Assembly (NCBI RefSeq): GCF_024199925.1
Contig: NZ_JANADR010000001.1
Coordinates: 7,319,501-7,383,500, forward strand
Direction: 5' to 3'
Source of the DNA: Bradyrhizobium sp. CCGUVB1N3
GTDB taxonomy: Bacteria; Pseudomonadota; Alphaproteobacteria; Rhizobiales; Xanthobacteraceae
DNA: 64,000 nt
The translations under genes and the position numbers were made by a program. This document shows positions 8,440 to 17,546 of this stretch, in pieces. Numbering within the stretch: position 1 is the first letter of the stretch; each line of letters opens with the position of its first letter. The notes under the pieces are model-generated. The model was not told the DNA's origin and did no database searches. It worked only from the letters and a program-made list of their open reading frames with translations.

Positions 8440-8861
8440 TACTACCAGCGAATCCGACTTCCACTGCAGCGTCTGCCATTCTCAGGAATGATCCATATCG
8501 TCCGGCATACTCGGCACACTTCCGCTGCGCACCGAGACCACAGTGGACCTCTCAGGTTCCTTGATACTTCCTTCTCCGAACGTGCCGTGCGCTCTGACCC
8601 CGCCGCAGTCTCTAGCCACCTCGCCTTTGACGGTGACCTACTTTTGCCTTCCAGCCATTACGACGCTGTCGGCCTGCGGATTCTTATCTTTACGAGGCTG
8701 ACCCCGCTTCACTTGCGTTACGGCCCGCGCGTCGCTCTGCCTACGCTTAGCTCATGTCGTTACCTCCATAAGCCCAAGGCTCGATTCCCGGTGGGGTGGC
8801 TCTCCCCCTTGCCGAGGCGGGAATTTCACCCGCTGGAAGCATCAGGCTTGGCCTGACGCAC
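8440..8861 (-). mobile_element. group II intron 5' fragment
   Basis: On the minus strand the block begins GTGCGTCAGG at 8861, matching the GUGYG 5' consensus, followed by GGGTGAAATTCCCGCC and the series of short helices typical of intron domain I. It also has CAACCTGAGAGGTCC-like pairing segments near 8550. It ends about 8440, around where an intron-encoded protein would start. No domain V is nearby, so the rest is lost. It abuts the IS3 fragment at 8862. Confidence 0.5.
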
Positions 8862-9167
8862 TATAATCCAGATTGAAGTTCGCTCTGGCCCATATGAGGA
8901 CCAGAGCATGAAGCGAGCCGCTTTATGGAAGAGCAGATCATCGGGATTTTGAAGGAGTACGAGGCTGGCGTGTCGGTTGCCGATCTGTGCCGGAAGCACG
9001 GTGTCAGTGACGCCAGTATCTACAAATGGAAAGCCAAGTTTGGCGGGATGGAGGTCTCGGAGGCCAAGCGGCTGAGGACGCTGGAGGACGAGAACACGCG
9101 GCTGAAGCGGCTTTTGGCCGACGCCATGCTGGACAATTTGGCGTTGAAGGACCTCCTGGGAAAGAAT
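8862..9167 (+). pseudogene. IS3-family orfA (HTH), 3' truncated
   Basis: ATG at 8925. MEEQIIGILKEYEAGVSV, DLCRKHGVSDASIYKWKAKFGG and LRTLEDENTRLKRLLADAM are the HTH and leucine-zipper parts of an IS3-family OrfA. Similarity ends at DLLGK near 9167, before the usual end and before orfB. The start of the element, TATAATCCAG at 8862, lies against a group II intron fragment. Confidence 0.75.
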
Positions 9168-9409
9168 GTATGGTCCGCCCCGTCCGTGCAAGGGTTCGTA
9201 ACAGCAAAAATGACGCTTCCAGTTGCATAAATGTATCCGGCCTCTCGCGAGTGGACTGCTGTTGCAGCCAGGCCATGATGAGATCCGCGCACGCCGTTCC
9301 CAATAAATGGTTCGGGCACGAAGCCCGCTTTTTTGCACAGGGCTTCCGGCATGTTGATCCACTGTTTCGTCATCACTGTTCCCGAGCCTTGCAATCGAAG
9401 CCAGAAGCG

Positions 9410-10168
9410 TCAGGTGAAAGCAGGATCTCTGCGTTCGTAGAGAGCTCCGGGCTTGTTCAAGACCACCCAGACAATGCGGGCCATCTTGGCGGCTAGATCG
9501 ACAACGGCCTTGTTCGGATGCATCCGAGCCTGGAGCCCGTCGAGCCAGCTTCCCAAGCGATCGCGTGTCCGGTCCAGGTGCCGGAAGCAGGATCGCGCGC
9601 CATGCACTAAAAGCTTTCTCACATAGCGATTGCCGCGTTTGCTGATGCCAAGTAACATCTGTTTTCCGCCGGTCGAGTGTTGTCTGGGCACTAATCCCAG
9701 CCAGGCAGCAAGGTCGCGGGCCTTGCGAAACTGCAGCCCATCACCGATCGCGGCAAGTACGGCGGTCGCACCCAATGCGCCGATGCCAGGGATTGTCATC
9801 AGCCGCGTGTGACGTCCTCTCGATCGGCGACCGCTTCGATCTCCTGTGTCACTTCTCGGATCCGTTCTTCGAGGCGGCGGAGATCGGCGAAGAGATCTCC
9901 GACCAGGCGACGCATCACTGGTGACAAATCGTTTTCTTCGTCATTCAAAGCGCGCGGCAACTCGAGTTTTGAATATTCCGGCACCCTGACGCAACGGTAT
10001 CCCGTACTCGAGGCAGAAAGCTCGCATCTGATTGATCAGGCGTGTCCTCGAGCCGACCATCTGGTCACAGATTCGATGCAGCGCTTGAAGATCGACCTGG
10101 TCCGCCTCCTTTACGGCGACGAAGCGCATTGTCGGTCGCGTCGCGGCCTCAGCGATCGCCTCGGCATC
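9410..10168 (-). pseudogene. IS110-family transposase, N-truncated and frameshifted
   Basis: Pieces in three frames: AEAATRPTMRFVAVKEADQ with the middle linker (10168-9960), LRRLEERIREVTQEIEAVADRED (9980-9830), and MTIPGIGALGATAVLAAIGDG through ARSCFRHLDRTRDRLG and KAVVDLAAKMARIVWVVL (9799-9410). The last piece includes the IS110 C-terminal domain. The DEDD N-terminal domain is absent. Not functional. Confidence 0.8.
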
Positions 10169-10192
10169 GAGGTGATGGCGGGGCAGTACACC

Positions 10193-10390
10193 ATCACCGA
10201 GGCGCGCGAGAAAGGCGGCCTCGGCACCGCCGAGATAGAGTTCTACGAGTCCGGCGTGCCGGTCTTCCAGACGGTCTTCAATGACACGCAGGGTGCGATC
10301 CAGAACTCGGCGAGCGCCGTCGAGCGGCTGACCGCGCAAACCATGATAAGGAGCCTGCGTCGTGATAAAGCAGGTAACCATTCAAAATGA
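10193..10390 (+). CDS. possible fragment, unknown
   Basis: A plus-strand frame reads TITEAREKGGLGTAEIEFYESG and VPVFQTVFNDTQGAIQNS, which looks more protein-like than its minus-strand counterpart. It lies between the IS110 remnant and the permease end and has no start of its own. I do not recognise it. Confidence 0.2.
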   Translation: MTEAREKGGLGTAEIEFYESGVPVFQTVFNDTQGAIQNSASAVERLTAQTMIRSLRRDKAGNHSK

Positions 10391-11836
10391 TCCCACTCCG
10401 CCGCCAAGCATGATCACGACGGCCAACGCGACGACCGACGGAACGATGCCGACCATGAAAATATCGAAATAGCTGTCGTGGTGGGTCATGCCGCAGATCG
10501 AGAGCAGGCTGACCACCGCGCCGTTATGCGGCAAAATGTCAAGCGTGCCTGAGCCGATCACCGCGACACGATGCATCAGAGCGGGGTCGATGCCAGTTTG
10601 CGCCGCGATCTCGGCATAAGTCTGGCCGAGTGCGTCGAGCGCGATCGTGAGGCCGCCCGACGCCGAGCCGGTCAGCGCCGCCAGGACATTCGTTGCAACC
10701 GCGAGAGAAACAAGGGGGCCGCCCTCGATTGCCAGCACCCAGTCGCGCACGGCTACGAACGCGGGCAGCGCTGCAATGACAGCGCCGAAGCCGACGAGAC
10801 TTGCAACGCTCAGCGCCGGCAGTACGGACGCATTCGCGCCGGCATCCATGGTCTGCCGAAGCGCCGGCAGCCGAGGCCAGTTGAGAGCCATGACGGTTAT
10901 GATGGCAGCGGTCAACGCGATCGCAACCGACCAGACGCCGGCGACGGCTGAAATCGACGTGGCGCCCCAGCGCTCCTCGGCAAGGTAGGAGAAATCAAGC
11001 CTCGGGAACACGCCAAGCGACATCAGAAGATTGACGGCGATGACGACGACCAGCGGCAGGATGGCGTTCAGTGCGGGCGGCGGCTTCTTGCTTCGGCGTC
11101 CATGCTGGATCTCGGCAGGATCGAACTCGCGGGCGGTGGTCGCACGTTCACGCAACAGCTCATCATCCGGCGTGCGCTCGGTTGCCGCCAGTGCCTCCTC
11201 GCCATAACCTTCGCCGGCGGCGCGAGCAGCCCCCTCAGCCCGTCGCAACCACCACAGGCCGATACCGAGCATGACAAGCGATGCAACGATGCCGTGGCCG
11301 GGCGCCGCAAAGGGCGTCGTGCCGAAAAACGGCATCGGGATCATGTTCTGGATCGAGGGCGTTCCCGGCAACGCGGACATGGTGAAGCTTGATGTGCCTA
11401 GCACGACGGCCGCCGGCAGCAGGCGACGGGGAATTGAGGCAACACGGAATAGCGATTGCGCCATCGGGACGATGACGAAGAAGGCGACGAAGAGGCTCAC
11501 CCCACCATAGGTGACGAGCGCCCCCGCCAGCACGACGGCAAGGATCGCGCGGCGCTCGCCGAGGCATCTCGCCATGAAGGCAGCCGCGGAGGCGACTGCG
11601 CCGCTGTCATCCATCAGCTTGCCAAAGACGGCGCCGAGCAGGAAGATCGGAAAGAACTGCGCCAGGAAGCTGGCGGCGCTCACCATGAAAATCTGGGTCC
11701 AGTTGGCAAGCAACGGCTGTGCGCCGATCGCGGCCGCCACCAGCGCCGCGATCGGCGCGAGCAGCAGGACGCTCCAGCCGCGAAACGCAAAGAAGATGAG
11801 CAGCGAAAGCCCAATGAGGATGCCCAGCAGTCCCAT
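10382..11836 (-). CDS. GntP-family permease
   Basis: 484 residues, the family length. About 12-14 hydrophobic helices are visible, beginning MGLLGILIGLSLLIFFAFRG. Characteristic GntP features include FLLGAVFGKLMDDSGAVASA, GGVSLFVAFFVI and, near the C-terminus, LTGSASGGLTIALDALG followed by SGTLDILPHNGAVVSLL. GntP proteins import gluconate-like sugar acids or related carboxylates with protons at the inner membrane; this member's substrate cannot be told. A hydrophilic loop of about 60 residues sits in the middle. No operon partner survives, only an amidohydrolase scrap upstream. The gene appears intact. Confidence 0.9.
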   Translation of the reverse strand: MGLLGILIGLSLLIFFAFRGWSVLLLAPIAALVAAAIGAQPLLANWTQIFMVSAASFLAQFFPIFLLGAVFGKLMDDSGAVASAAAFMARCLGERRAILAVVLAGALVTYGGVSLFVAFFVIVPMAQSLFRVASIPRRLLPAAVVLGTSSFTMSALPGTPSIQNMIPMPFFGTTPFAAPGHGIVASLVMLGIGLWWLRRAEGAARAAGEGYGEEALAATERTPDDELLRERATTAREFDPAEIQHGRRSKKPPPALNAILPLVVVIAVNLLMSLGVFPRLDFSYLAEERWGATSISAVAGVWSVAIALTAAIITVMALNWPRLPALRQTMDAGANASVLPALSVASLVGFGAVIAALPAFVAVRDWVLAIEGGPLVSLAVATNVLAALTGSASGGLTIALDALGQTYAEIAAQTGIDPALMHRVAVIGSGTLDILPHNGAVVSLLSICGMTHHDSYFDIFMVGIVPSVVALAVVIMLGGGVGSF

Positions 11837-11984
11837 TTAGCACTCCGTGAACAGGATATTCAGGAGTGGAGTATCCAGATCGGCCGTCGAGCGCTTGCCG
11901 ATATCCGTGCCAAAAGCGTCAATGAACTCGCTTGCTGCGAGCCATCCTTCCGGGCGGATCTCCGGATTCTAGATCAGCCCGGTG

Positions 11985-12080
11985 TTTGCAGCGGGTTTCC
12001 GTCGACGAGCAGCAGACCTGTAAACGCGCCCTCGCTGACCGAACCGAGCTTACCGAGATAAGGACTGCGCGAGGCCCGAC
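11985..12080 (-). pseudogene. amidohydrolase C-terminal scrap
   Basis: About 30 residues, LGKLGSVSEGAFTGLLLVDGNPLQ, match the end of amidohydrolase-family metal enzymes (G-l-eGa-ADLLlvdGNPL). Nothing of the catalytic barrel remains. Confidence 0.4.
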
Positions 12081-12225
12081 AGCGCCAACGGCTCGACAGA
12101 TTAACTCTTCTGCATTCAGGTTCATTTTGCCTCGCTATGGCGGATTCGACTGCCTTAAGCAAGTCTTCTGCTGCCACCGGCTCTACAACAGCTGCTTATT
12201 CTCTCGGATGAGATTGATCTCCGCC

Positions 12226-12400
12226 ACCTGCAAATTCTTGTAGTTGACCAACGTCGTGTTCTCCGGGCCTGAATCGATTTCAGGCCTGCACTAGTAGTCA
12301 TGAGCACAATCAAGACTGAGAGAACGCTGAGGCGATGTCGCCGCCATAAGCAGAAGCGATGTCGCCACTACAAGCAATCGCCAGTTGGCTGGAGTTGGTG
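12226..12400 (+). pseudogene. remnant of the gene at 54506 with its leader
   Basis: From CAAATTCTTGTAGTTGAC through GAGCACAATCAAGACTG to AGCAATCGCCAGTTGGCT this matches 54401-54540, the leader and first 12 codons of the intact gene there. Insertions such as CGCCATAAGCAGAAG disrupt the start region and the rest of the gene is gone. Confidence 0.65.
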
Positions 12401-12537
12401 ATGATTTCATTGTTCGATTGGCGACAGAATCAGGGGCGGGGCAACTTCATGCACCGATAACGCGGAGACTGCGCTGTGCTGACGTCGCGTCGACCTGACC
12501 GACATCTCCAGGACAATAACGTGGGGGAAGCAGCCCA

Positions 12538-13071
12538 TTGTTTTTCATTCAACGGAAGTCTTCCACTTCACATACAGCACCTGGGAATGATTGGCGCCTC
12601 TGCCAGCTGCCCACCATCAAATCTGCCAACATCCCAGATTCGGTGACGACATCTCGAATATTCGCCGGGGCACGCAACTCTATCAACTGGCGAGCAGCGC
12701 TGCGGATCACAGCGGTTGCGGTCTTCGCGTGGTCAGGCCCGAGCGGTTCCCGACCAGCGAAAGCCAGCGCTCCGGCGAGCAGAGCGCTCGTCAATCCGGC
12801 CGCTCCTGATGATTTAGACACAGATTACAGATCCGTTAACGCTCACTCATTCCCGGCCGGATATTGTCGCGTGACGGACTTGGACTTCCAAAGTGTCGAG
12901 TTGGGCTCGAACTACGCAGACGTTGTTTACAAGTTTGGCTGCGCCGGCACTCTCATGTCAAGCGAGATCCAGGAGGGCATCAAGTTTCACGTGTTTACGT
13001 GGAATGACGGGCAGGTCTTGGTGCTCTTCGCTAACGGAAGACTTCTGATCGCATCACAGTCCGGCTCCTAA
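12538..13071 (+). CDS. hypothetical protein, SmpA/BLIP-like C-terminus
   Basis: 177 codons. The C-terminal 85 residues (FQSVELGSNYADVVYKFGC, GTLMSSEIQEGIKFHVFTWND, LVLFANGRLLIASQSG) match the small SmpA/OmlA or BLIP-like pattern: V-lG-sy-dVv--fGc-G, then y-W-dg, then v-F-ngrL. Proteins of that fold are usually periplasmic or lipoproteins. The N-terminal part is poorly conserved; an Ala/Val segment near residues 53-80 might be a signal peptide, so the true start may be internal. Function unknown. Confidence 0.5.
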   Translation: MFFIQRKSSTSHTAPGNDWRLCQLPTIKSANIPDSVTTSRIFAGARNSINWRAALRITAVAVFAWSGPSGSRPAKASAPASRALVNPAAPDDLDTDYRSVNAHSFPAGYCRVTDLDFQSVELGSNYADVVYKFGCAGTLMSSEIQEGIKFHVFTWNDGQVLVLFANGRLLIASQSGS

Positions 13072-13287
13072 TGCGACATTATGTGATGTTGGCGAGCATT
13101 TTTTCTGCGCATTGGACGCAACCCGCAAAATGCAGGAGGCGGGTATCGTCGGATGCTCGACCTAGGTCAATGGCGTCATCATGCCTGGCCGGGCGTGCCT
13201 AACGCCGCGACAAGAGCTGCCGCTACTGTCGCTTGCGCCAGTCTTTCACGCATCCACTCCTACCTGCCACCGAAATGGGAGCGACGT

Positions 13288-13345
13288 GACTCGGTGCTTG
13301 GGGCGTCGCGTGCACGCAAGCGCTGTCCCTATCCCGCGCCGTTAC
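13288..13345. repeat. degenerate unit of the GCGCTGTCCCTACCAC family
   Basis: TGACTCGGTGCTTGGGG then AGCGCTGTCCCTATCCCGCGCCG keeps both conserved boxes at the usual spacing, with decayed arms. Confidence 0.5.
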
Positions 13346-13505
13346 GTCTCGATCAAGTACACCGAGCGCCTGGCTGGTATCGAGCCTTCCGTCGGCAGTA
13401 TCGGAGATCCCTATAACAATGCGCTCGCCGAAAACATCAACGGTCTTTACAAGGCCAAGGTGATCCATCGGCGCGGGCCATGGCGCACCTTCGAGGCCGT
13501 CGAGT
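13336..13505 (+). pseudogene. IS3-family orfB fragment
   Basis: YVSIKYTERLAGIEPSVGS, GDPYNNALAENINGLYKAKVI and HRRGPWRTFEAVE are the segment around the catalytic Glu of an IS3-family integrase domain. The fragment is about 55 codons and joins unrelated DNA at both ends. Confidence 0.75.
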
Positions 13506-13645
13506 CCGCCCGAACGGTTCACCGGCGTCATTTCCGACGTGAAACAGCTCGCGCGTAAAGAGAATCCAGAGCGTTCTTTCTATTCGGCCCTCCAACTCCG
13601 GAGACAATCAAAAATTGAGGTGTTGCTCCTTCCCTGCTGCGATGA

Positions 13646-14100
13646 TTGCAACTCGATCGCTCGCCCTTTGTCGCCTGGGTGGCGGCGTTGGTCAAGGTGA
13701 GCGCCGGCGTCATAGCCATCGGCGGCAAGACCTCACGCCGCTCGGGCTCGAAGAAGAACTCCAAGAAACCGATCCATATGGTTTCGGCCTTTGCCGCCCG
13801 GCAGCGGCTGGTGATGGGGCAAATCGCCGTCGCCGAGAAGTCCAACGAGATCGTCGCCATTCCGGCCCTGCTCGACATGATGGCCATCGAAGGTGCCATC
13901 GTCACCATCGACGCCATGGGCAGCCAGCGCCATCGCCAAGAAGATCAACGACGAGAAGGCCGACTACATCATCGCGCTCAAGGGCAATCAGGGAACTGCA
14001 CGAGGACGTCAAGATGTTCGCCACCAAGCAGAAAGCCATAGACTTCAAGGATTCCGCACCATGCGCGAGACGGGCGGCAAAATCGAGCCGGAAATCCGGA
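13646..14100 (+). pseudogene. ISAs1-family transposase fragment
   Basis: FVAWVAALVKVSAGVIAIGGKTSRRS, HMVSAFAARQRLVMGQI and EKSNEIVAIPALLDMMAIEG form the DDE core start of ISAs1 transposases. A shift near 13915 moves ADYIIALKGNQG into the third frame. It ends near 14100, where an IS110 tail follows. Confidence 0.75.
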
Positions 14101-14104
14101 AATC

Positions 14105-14331
14105 CGGAAATCCGCACTCTCCTCGTCGTCGGGGCAACAGCCGTCTTGCGAGTCGTCCGAAACGACGCTCAGGCGCAGCCGCGGCTGAAAGCGCTTCTCG
14201 CCATTCGGCCCTTCAAGGTTGCAGCGGTTGCGCAGGCCAACAAGACGGCGCGGACCATCTGGGCGCTTCTGAACAAGGGCGGAACCTATCGGCGTCCCGC
14301 ACCACTGGCGATTGCCGCGGTCGCCGTCTGA
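14105..14331 (+). pseudogene. IS110-family transposase C-terminal fragment
   Basis: RTLLVVGATAVLRVVRND, LLAIRPFKVAAVAQANKTARTIWALLNKGGTYR and a stop at 14331 represent the last 70 residues of an IS110 transposase, fused to the ISAs1 piece. Confidence 0.7.
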
Positions 14332-14473
14332 CGGAGGCAGTGACCGGCAAAACGAGCCGACCGGCGCAGGCCGGCAGAGGGCAAGGTGCAACAACAGGCG
14401 ATGAACCCATGGGACGAAATCCCAAGACGAGTGAAGCTGCTGGCCCCACCGCGCTCAAGCGCGCATAGCTGAT

Positions 14474-14655
14474 TTAGCTCTTCGTTCCGCGGATCTCATC
14501 AAGGCCAGCGGCCATTGCCGCGCGCAAAGGCCGGACATATGACCGCACCGTTCCAATGTGTGAAATCGACTGAAAAAGCTCTTGCCACGCTGGCCGTTCC
14601 ACATATGGGCGCTGCTCGAGCAGGATGGCGCCGATGAAATGCAAACCGTCGCTCG
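14474..14655 (-). pseudogene. coding-like C-terminal fragment, unknown
   Basis: A frame without a start reads DGLHFIGAILLEQRPYVER, QELFQSISHIGTVRSYVRPLRA and DEIRGTKS before TAA at 14474. Codon choice is protein-like, but I do not recognise the family. Confidence 0.3.
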
Positions 14656-14660
14656 CAGCA

Positions 14661-15497
14661 ACGAGTGCCGGCCGCTTAAACTCTAACCCCTGAGGAGCCA
14701 GCCCCTCCTTTCCCGAGCCGCCTAATTAGCCTCAAATCATTTGACGACGGAGAACGGTTACGCCGCTTGTGCGGCGCCAGCAACCGGTCGGCTCTCTGTT
14801 GAGATGTTTCGTTGTCGTGCAACACCTCGAGGCTGCAGACGCGAGCGATCGCCACGGCGCGGCGCGAGATTCGCTGATGATTCATGGATTTTGCTTTTAG
14901 CTCTGATACCGGTAGCGGACTGGCTGCCGGGGTTCAGAAACCGCAATCGCGAACAGCCAATGTGCTCTTGGGGGGCGTGCCCCTTGGACATGGGCGCACC
15001 GTCTCACCGAACGGGGCTGTTAGAGCGCTGGCCCATTGATGGCCACTGATGCCATCTTGCTCGGGTTTCCTTGGGTTTCTGAGGCCCAACCCTAAGGTTG
15101 CATACAACCCAAGCGTTTGCAACAGTCATTTTCTACTCGAAGCGCGACGAAACCGCGCGCGCTCGTAAACGGTTCAAGGCTCGACGCTGACGGAAGACAC
15201 GTTGGTCGATGAGGAATAGTTCGTGATCCCTTGGGTTTTCGTGCCCACGGTTGCGCTCGGCCTTACAAACCCGAATTGCTCAAGCTCCTCCCGAAAGCGC
15301 GGACAACGAACCTGCAAACCGTGCTGCCGTGGCTCTACTGCACTCACCGGATGCTGGCGCCAGCCGGCCAGGACGTCATTGATAATGGTTTCCCCGAAGA
15401 GATCCTTGTTGATGAACGGCCGAAGGGGTGGAGCGCCGCGTCCCACTCCTCTCCCATCTGATCCTGAATTTCCTCAGTGTTGTAGGGCCCCTAGGAC
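14661..15497. other. long stretch without a supported gene
   Basis: A 51-codon frame at 14884-15039 (starting MDFAFSSDTGSG) and a frame near 15231-15461 (reading ELLKLLPKARTTNLQTVLPW) look faintly coding but match nothing I know and lack good starts. The area is probably decayed genes. Confidence 0.35.
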
Positions 15498-15850
15498 ATG
15501 CTGAGTGAGGGAGACACGAAGCCGGGCCGGGCCATCCTTCTGTCCAGCAACCAGGAGGCGGATGCCTTGTTCAACTTCGGCGACAAGCAAGCCGAGATCG
15601 TGCTGCACGCCACGCTCCACACGGACGGCGCCGACTCGCCCGACTTCGACGCCGCCCGCGACCAGACCGGCATCGGAGAAGAGGCTCGCGACGAGACCTT
15701 CAGCAAGCTGATCGAGAACGGCGTGCACTTCGGGGTGCCGACCTGGAGCTCCGAGGAGGGCGCCTCGGGTCCTCGACAACGTGCGTCGGAAATTTCTCGA
15801 GAAGCATGCACGGCTGATCGAGTTCGCGGCCGCGCTACGAAGGAAGCGCC
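15498..15850 (+). pseudogene. possible degraded gene, unknown
   Basis: 15498-15775 reads EADALFNFGDKQAEIVLHA, GADSPDFDAARDQTG and FSKLIENGVHFGVPTWS; after a shift the next frame gives NVRRKFLEKHARLIEFAAAL. The composition suggests one former protein with a frameshift near 15775. The overlapping minus-strand frame appears to be its shadow. Confidence 0.3.
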
Positions 15851-15859
15851 CACTCGCCG

Positions 15860-16190
15860 GCCTCGCTCGGCGGGTTTCAGAATCTTCGCTGGCTTCGCTG
15901 TCTCATGCGCCAAAAAGTATTGCGTCGAGCGGGGCGCTATCGAAGGTAGAACGAGCTGCTGATTTTCGTCCGGCTTTCCTGTTTTCGATAGTGAGGTTAG
16001 AGGCGTGGCCTGTTGGCGTGCGTTTCCGATAGGTCAACTTTATGTGGGGGAAAGCCGATGTTTGGTCGAAAAGATCATGGAGATGCCCAGGCGCAGTTCG
16101 ACTGCCATCGGCCGTTCGCAGGCGATGATCGAGGATTCTTCCGCATATTTGGTGCAGGTTTCTTTTGCCTTTCATCGAGCGCATTGTGCA
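15860..16190. other. no supported gene
   Basis: Short overlapping frames only; the stretch lies downstream of the toxin-antitoxin remnant. Confidence 0.4.
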
Positions 16191-16193
16191 TTG

Positions 16194-16522
16194 TCATCCT
16201 TGTAGGTCGTCCTCAAAATTGCGCCCCGCATAGCCGATGGTAACGATTTCCACTTGAGTTTTCAGGACGCGGAAAGCGATCGTGACGCGACGTTCAAACC
16301 CGATTGTGCGCAGGCCGGGCAGAATATCGTCGCGACGCGTGCCACGCTTCGGGAACGTCGTGAGGGCCATGCAGGCTTCCTCGATACGATCGATGTAGCC
16401 GCCCGCAACTCTGTAGCCGGACCGCTCCGCGATGTACTCTAGAGGCCGACCAAGCCGGCTTCCGCTTCCGGACGGAAAACGACCTCAAGCGCCAGGCTTG
16501 GCGGCCTTCGTGTTTCTTGCAT
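16194..16522 (-). pseudogene. parE: ParE-type toxin, inactivated by one-base deletion
   Basis: ATG at 16522 lies inside the antitoxin gene (38-base overlap). First frame: LEVVFRPEAEAGLVGL then TAG. In the next frame the rest of a RelE/ParE fold follows: EYIAERSGYRVAGGYIDRIEEAC, FPKRGTRRDDILPGLRTIGFERRVTIAFRV and VEIVTIGYAGR. One missing base near 16440 (GGCCTCTA-GAGTAC) separates them. ParE toxins poison DNA gyrase; here the catalytic surface would not be made. The antitoxin and operator are intact, so inactivation is probably recent. Confidence 0.8.
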
Positions 16523-16760
16523 GGCGTGTGCGCAGGCGCTTGAACACGTCGGCTGCTGGGACGCTCGACCGGGGGTCCTTGATCGAGGCCTGGACCTTGG
16601 CGCGCAGGTAGTCGTCCAGTGCGGCATCCTGGCGGTCAAGGGCGCGTAGGGCCGAGCGCGTGACCTCGCTGGCCGACGCGTACTCGCCTGACTTCAGGCG
16701 GGCCTCAAGGCTTGCGATCTGCGGGCCGAGGGTAACGGTGATTGGCTTGCTGGTGCGCAT
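16485..16760 (-). CDS. parD: ParD-type antitoxin
   Basis: 91 residues from MRTSKPITVTLGPQ. The N-terminal ribbon-helix-helix (ITVTLGPQIASLEARLKSGEYASASEVTRSALR) is the DNA-binding part, and the charged C-terminal tail would wrap the toxin. The start at 16760 has GGAAAG upstream; the longer frame to 16793 runs into the promoter. It is followed by an overlapping, frameshifted toxin, leaving a solitary antitoxin that could still repress its own palindromic operator. Confidence 0.85.
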   Translation of the reverse strand: MRTSKPITVTLGPQIASLEARLKSGEYASASEVTRSALRALDRQDAALDDYLRAKVQASIKDPRSSVPAADVFKRLRTRHARNTKAAKPGA

Positions 16761-16781
16761 ATCAGTTCTTTCCTTCGCGTC

Positions 16782-16810
16782 CTTATACCACATTCTGTGA
16801 CAGTGTCACA
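16782..16810 (-). promoter_or_regulatory. parD promoter and palindromic operator
   Basis: A perfect 15-base palindrome, TGTGACAGTGTCACA, occupies 16796-16810. On the minus strand TGTGAC of this palindrome sits 17 bases before TATAAG (16787-16782), which is 21 bases before the parD ATG. The arrangement suits autorepression by the ribbon-helix-helix antitoxin. Confidence 0.6.
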
Positions 16811-16852
16811 CATCGTTCCTGATTGGGTGTGGCAGGAACCCCACGCCCGAGG

Positions 16853-17546
16853 CTACAGCCGTACTCCGGCGGCAAAGGTGACGGCGTGGCGTAACCGGTA
16901 TGAGCTCCCACGTCCGCGATGATCAGCGGTCGCGTGTGTAGCGGATCGGCATCTAGTACTGGCGCAGCGCCTCGACGGCGCTGGGATATCGAGGTAGGCG
17001 TTACGGAGAAAATCCTCGGTTTCACGCCCGCTTCGTGGCGGTCCGAGCAGCGGACGGCCCTGATCGTCGCGACAGTGCAGCAGGATGGGCAGCAGCAGGC
17101 CGTGATTGACGTTGTTGGGGTCGAGCAACGGCGCCCACACCGACATCCTAAGCCGCATCGCGGCATAGAAACCCTCGCACCAGGGACGCGGATCGACGTC
17201 GCCATTGGGGGTGTGCCGGTGTATCGGCTCGAACCGATCGGGGGCGGTCGAGAGGGGGTTGCTGATGTCGTTGTGGCGCAGCGCGACGGCGGAGATCGCG
17301 GCGAACTCCGGCGTGCCCGCCATGGTTGAAAGCGTCGGCATCGATCGCGAGCTGCGGGCAGAGCCAATCGAGCGGGCTCATCGACACCGGTCCGGCTACG
17401 ATCGCGGCGGCATAGCCGTCTAGCATGGGAATGCTGGTGGCGGCAGGATGGCGATCGACGCGAGCCTGGAGCCATCGCTCGAGTTCCGCAAGCGGCATCG
17501 CGGCTGACGCCATCGACGATGGTGCTTTATGGCGACGTGGGCTCAT
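16853..17546 (-). pseudogene. UPF0149-like passenger protein, frameshifted
   Basis: Starts at 17546 with the ATG overlapping the tnpC stop (ATGA). AELERWLQARVDRHPAATSI, MLDGYAAAIVAGPVSMSPLDWL and, after a one-base insertion near 17325, GTPEFAAISAVALRHNDIS, PWCEGFYAAMRL and HGLLLPILLHC match the YecA/YgfB (UPF0149) pattern with the conserved LDGYAAAIV and W-EGF. Such genes often ride behind IS66 tnpC in rhizobia, as I recall. The function of the family is unclear. The break should inactivate it. Confidence 0.65.

Noticed and set aside
10169..10381. N-terminal extension of the IS110 remnant on the minus strand
   Set aside because: No similarity to IS110 before AEAATRP; the true DEDD domain is missing.
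11456..12061. 201-codon plus-strand frame opposite the GntP permease
   Set aside because: Charged, low-complexity shadow of a clear membrane transporter.
15474..15779. 101-codon minus-strand frame
   Set aside because: Valine/Leu/Gly-rich shadow type; the plus strand reads more like protein.
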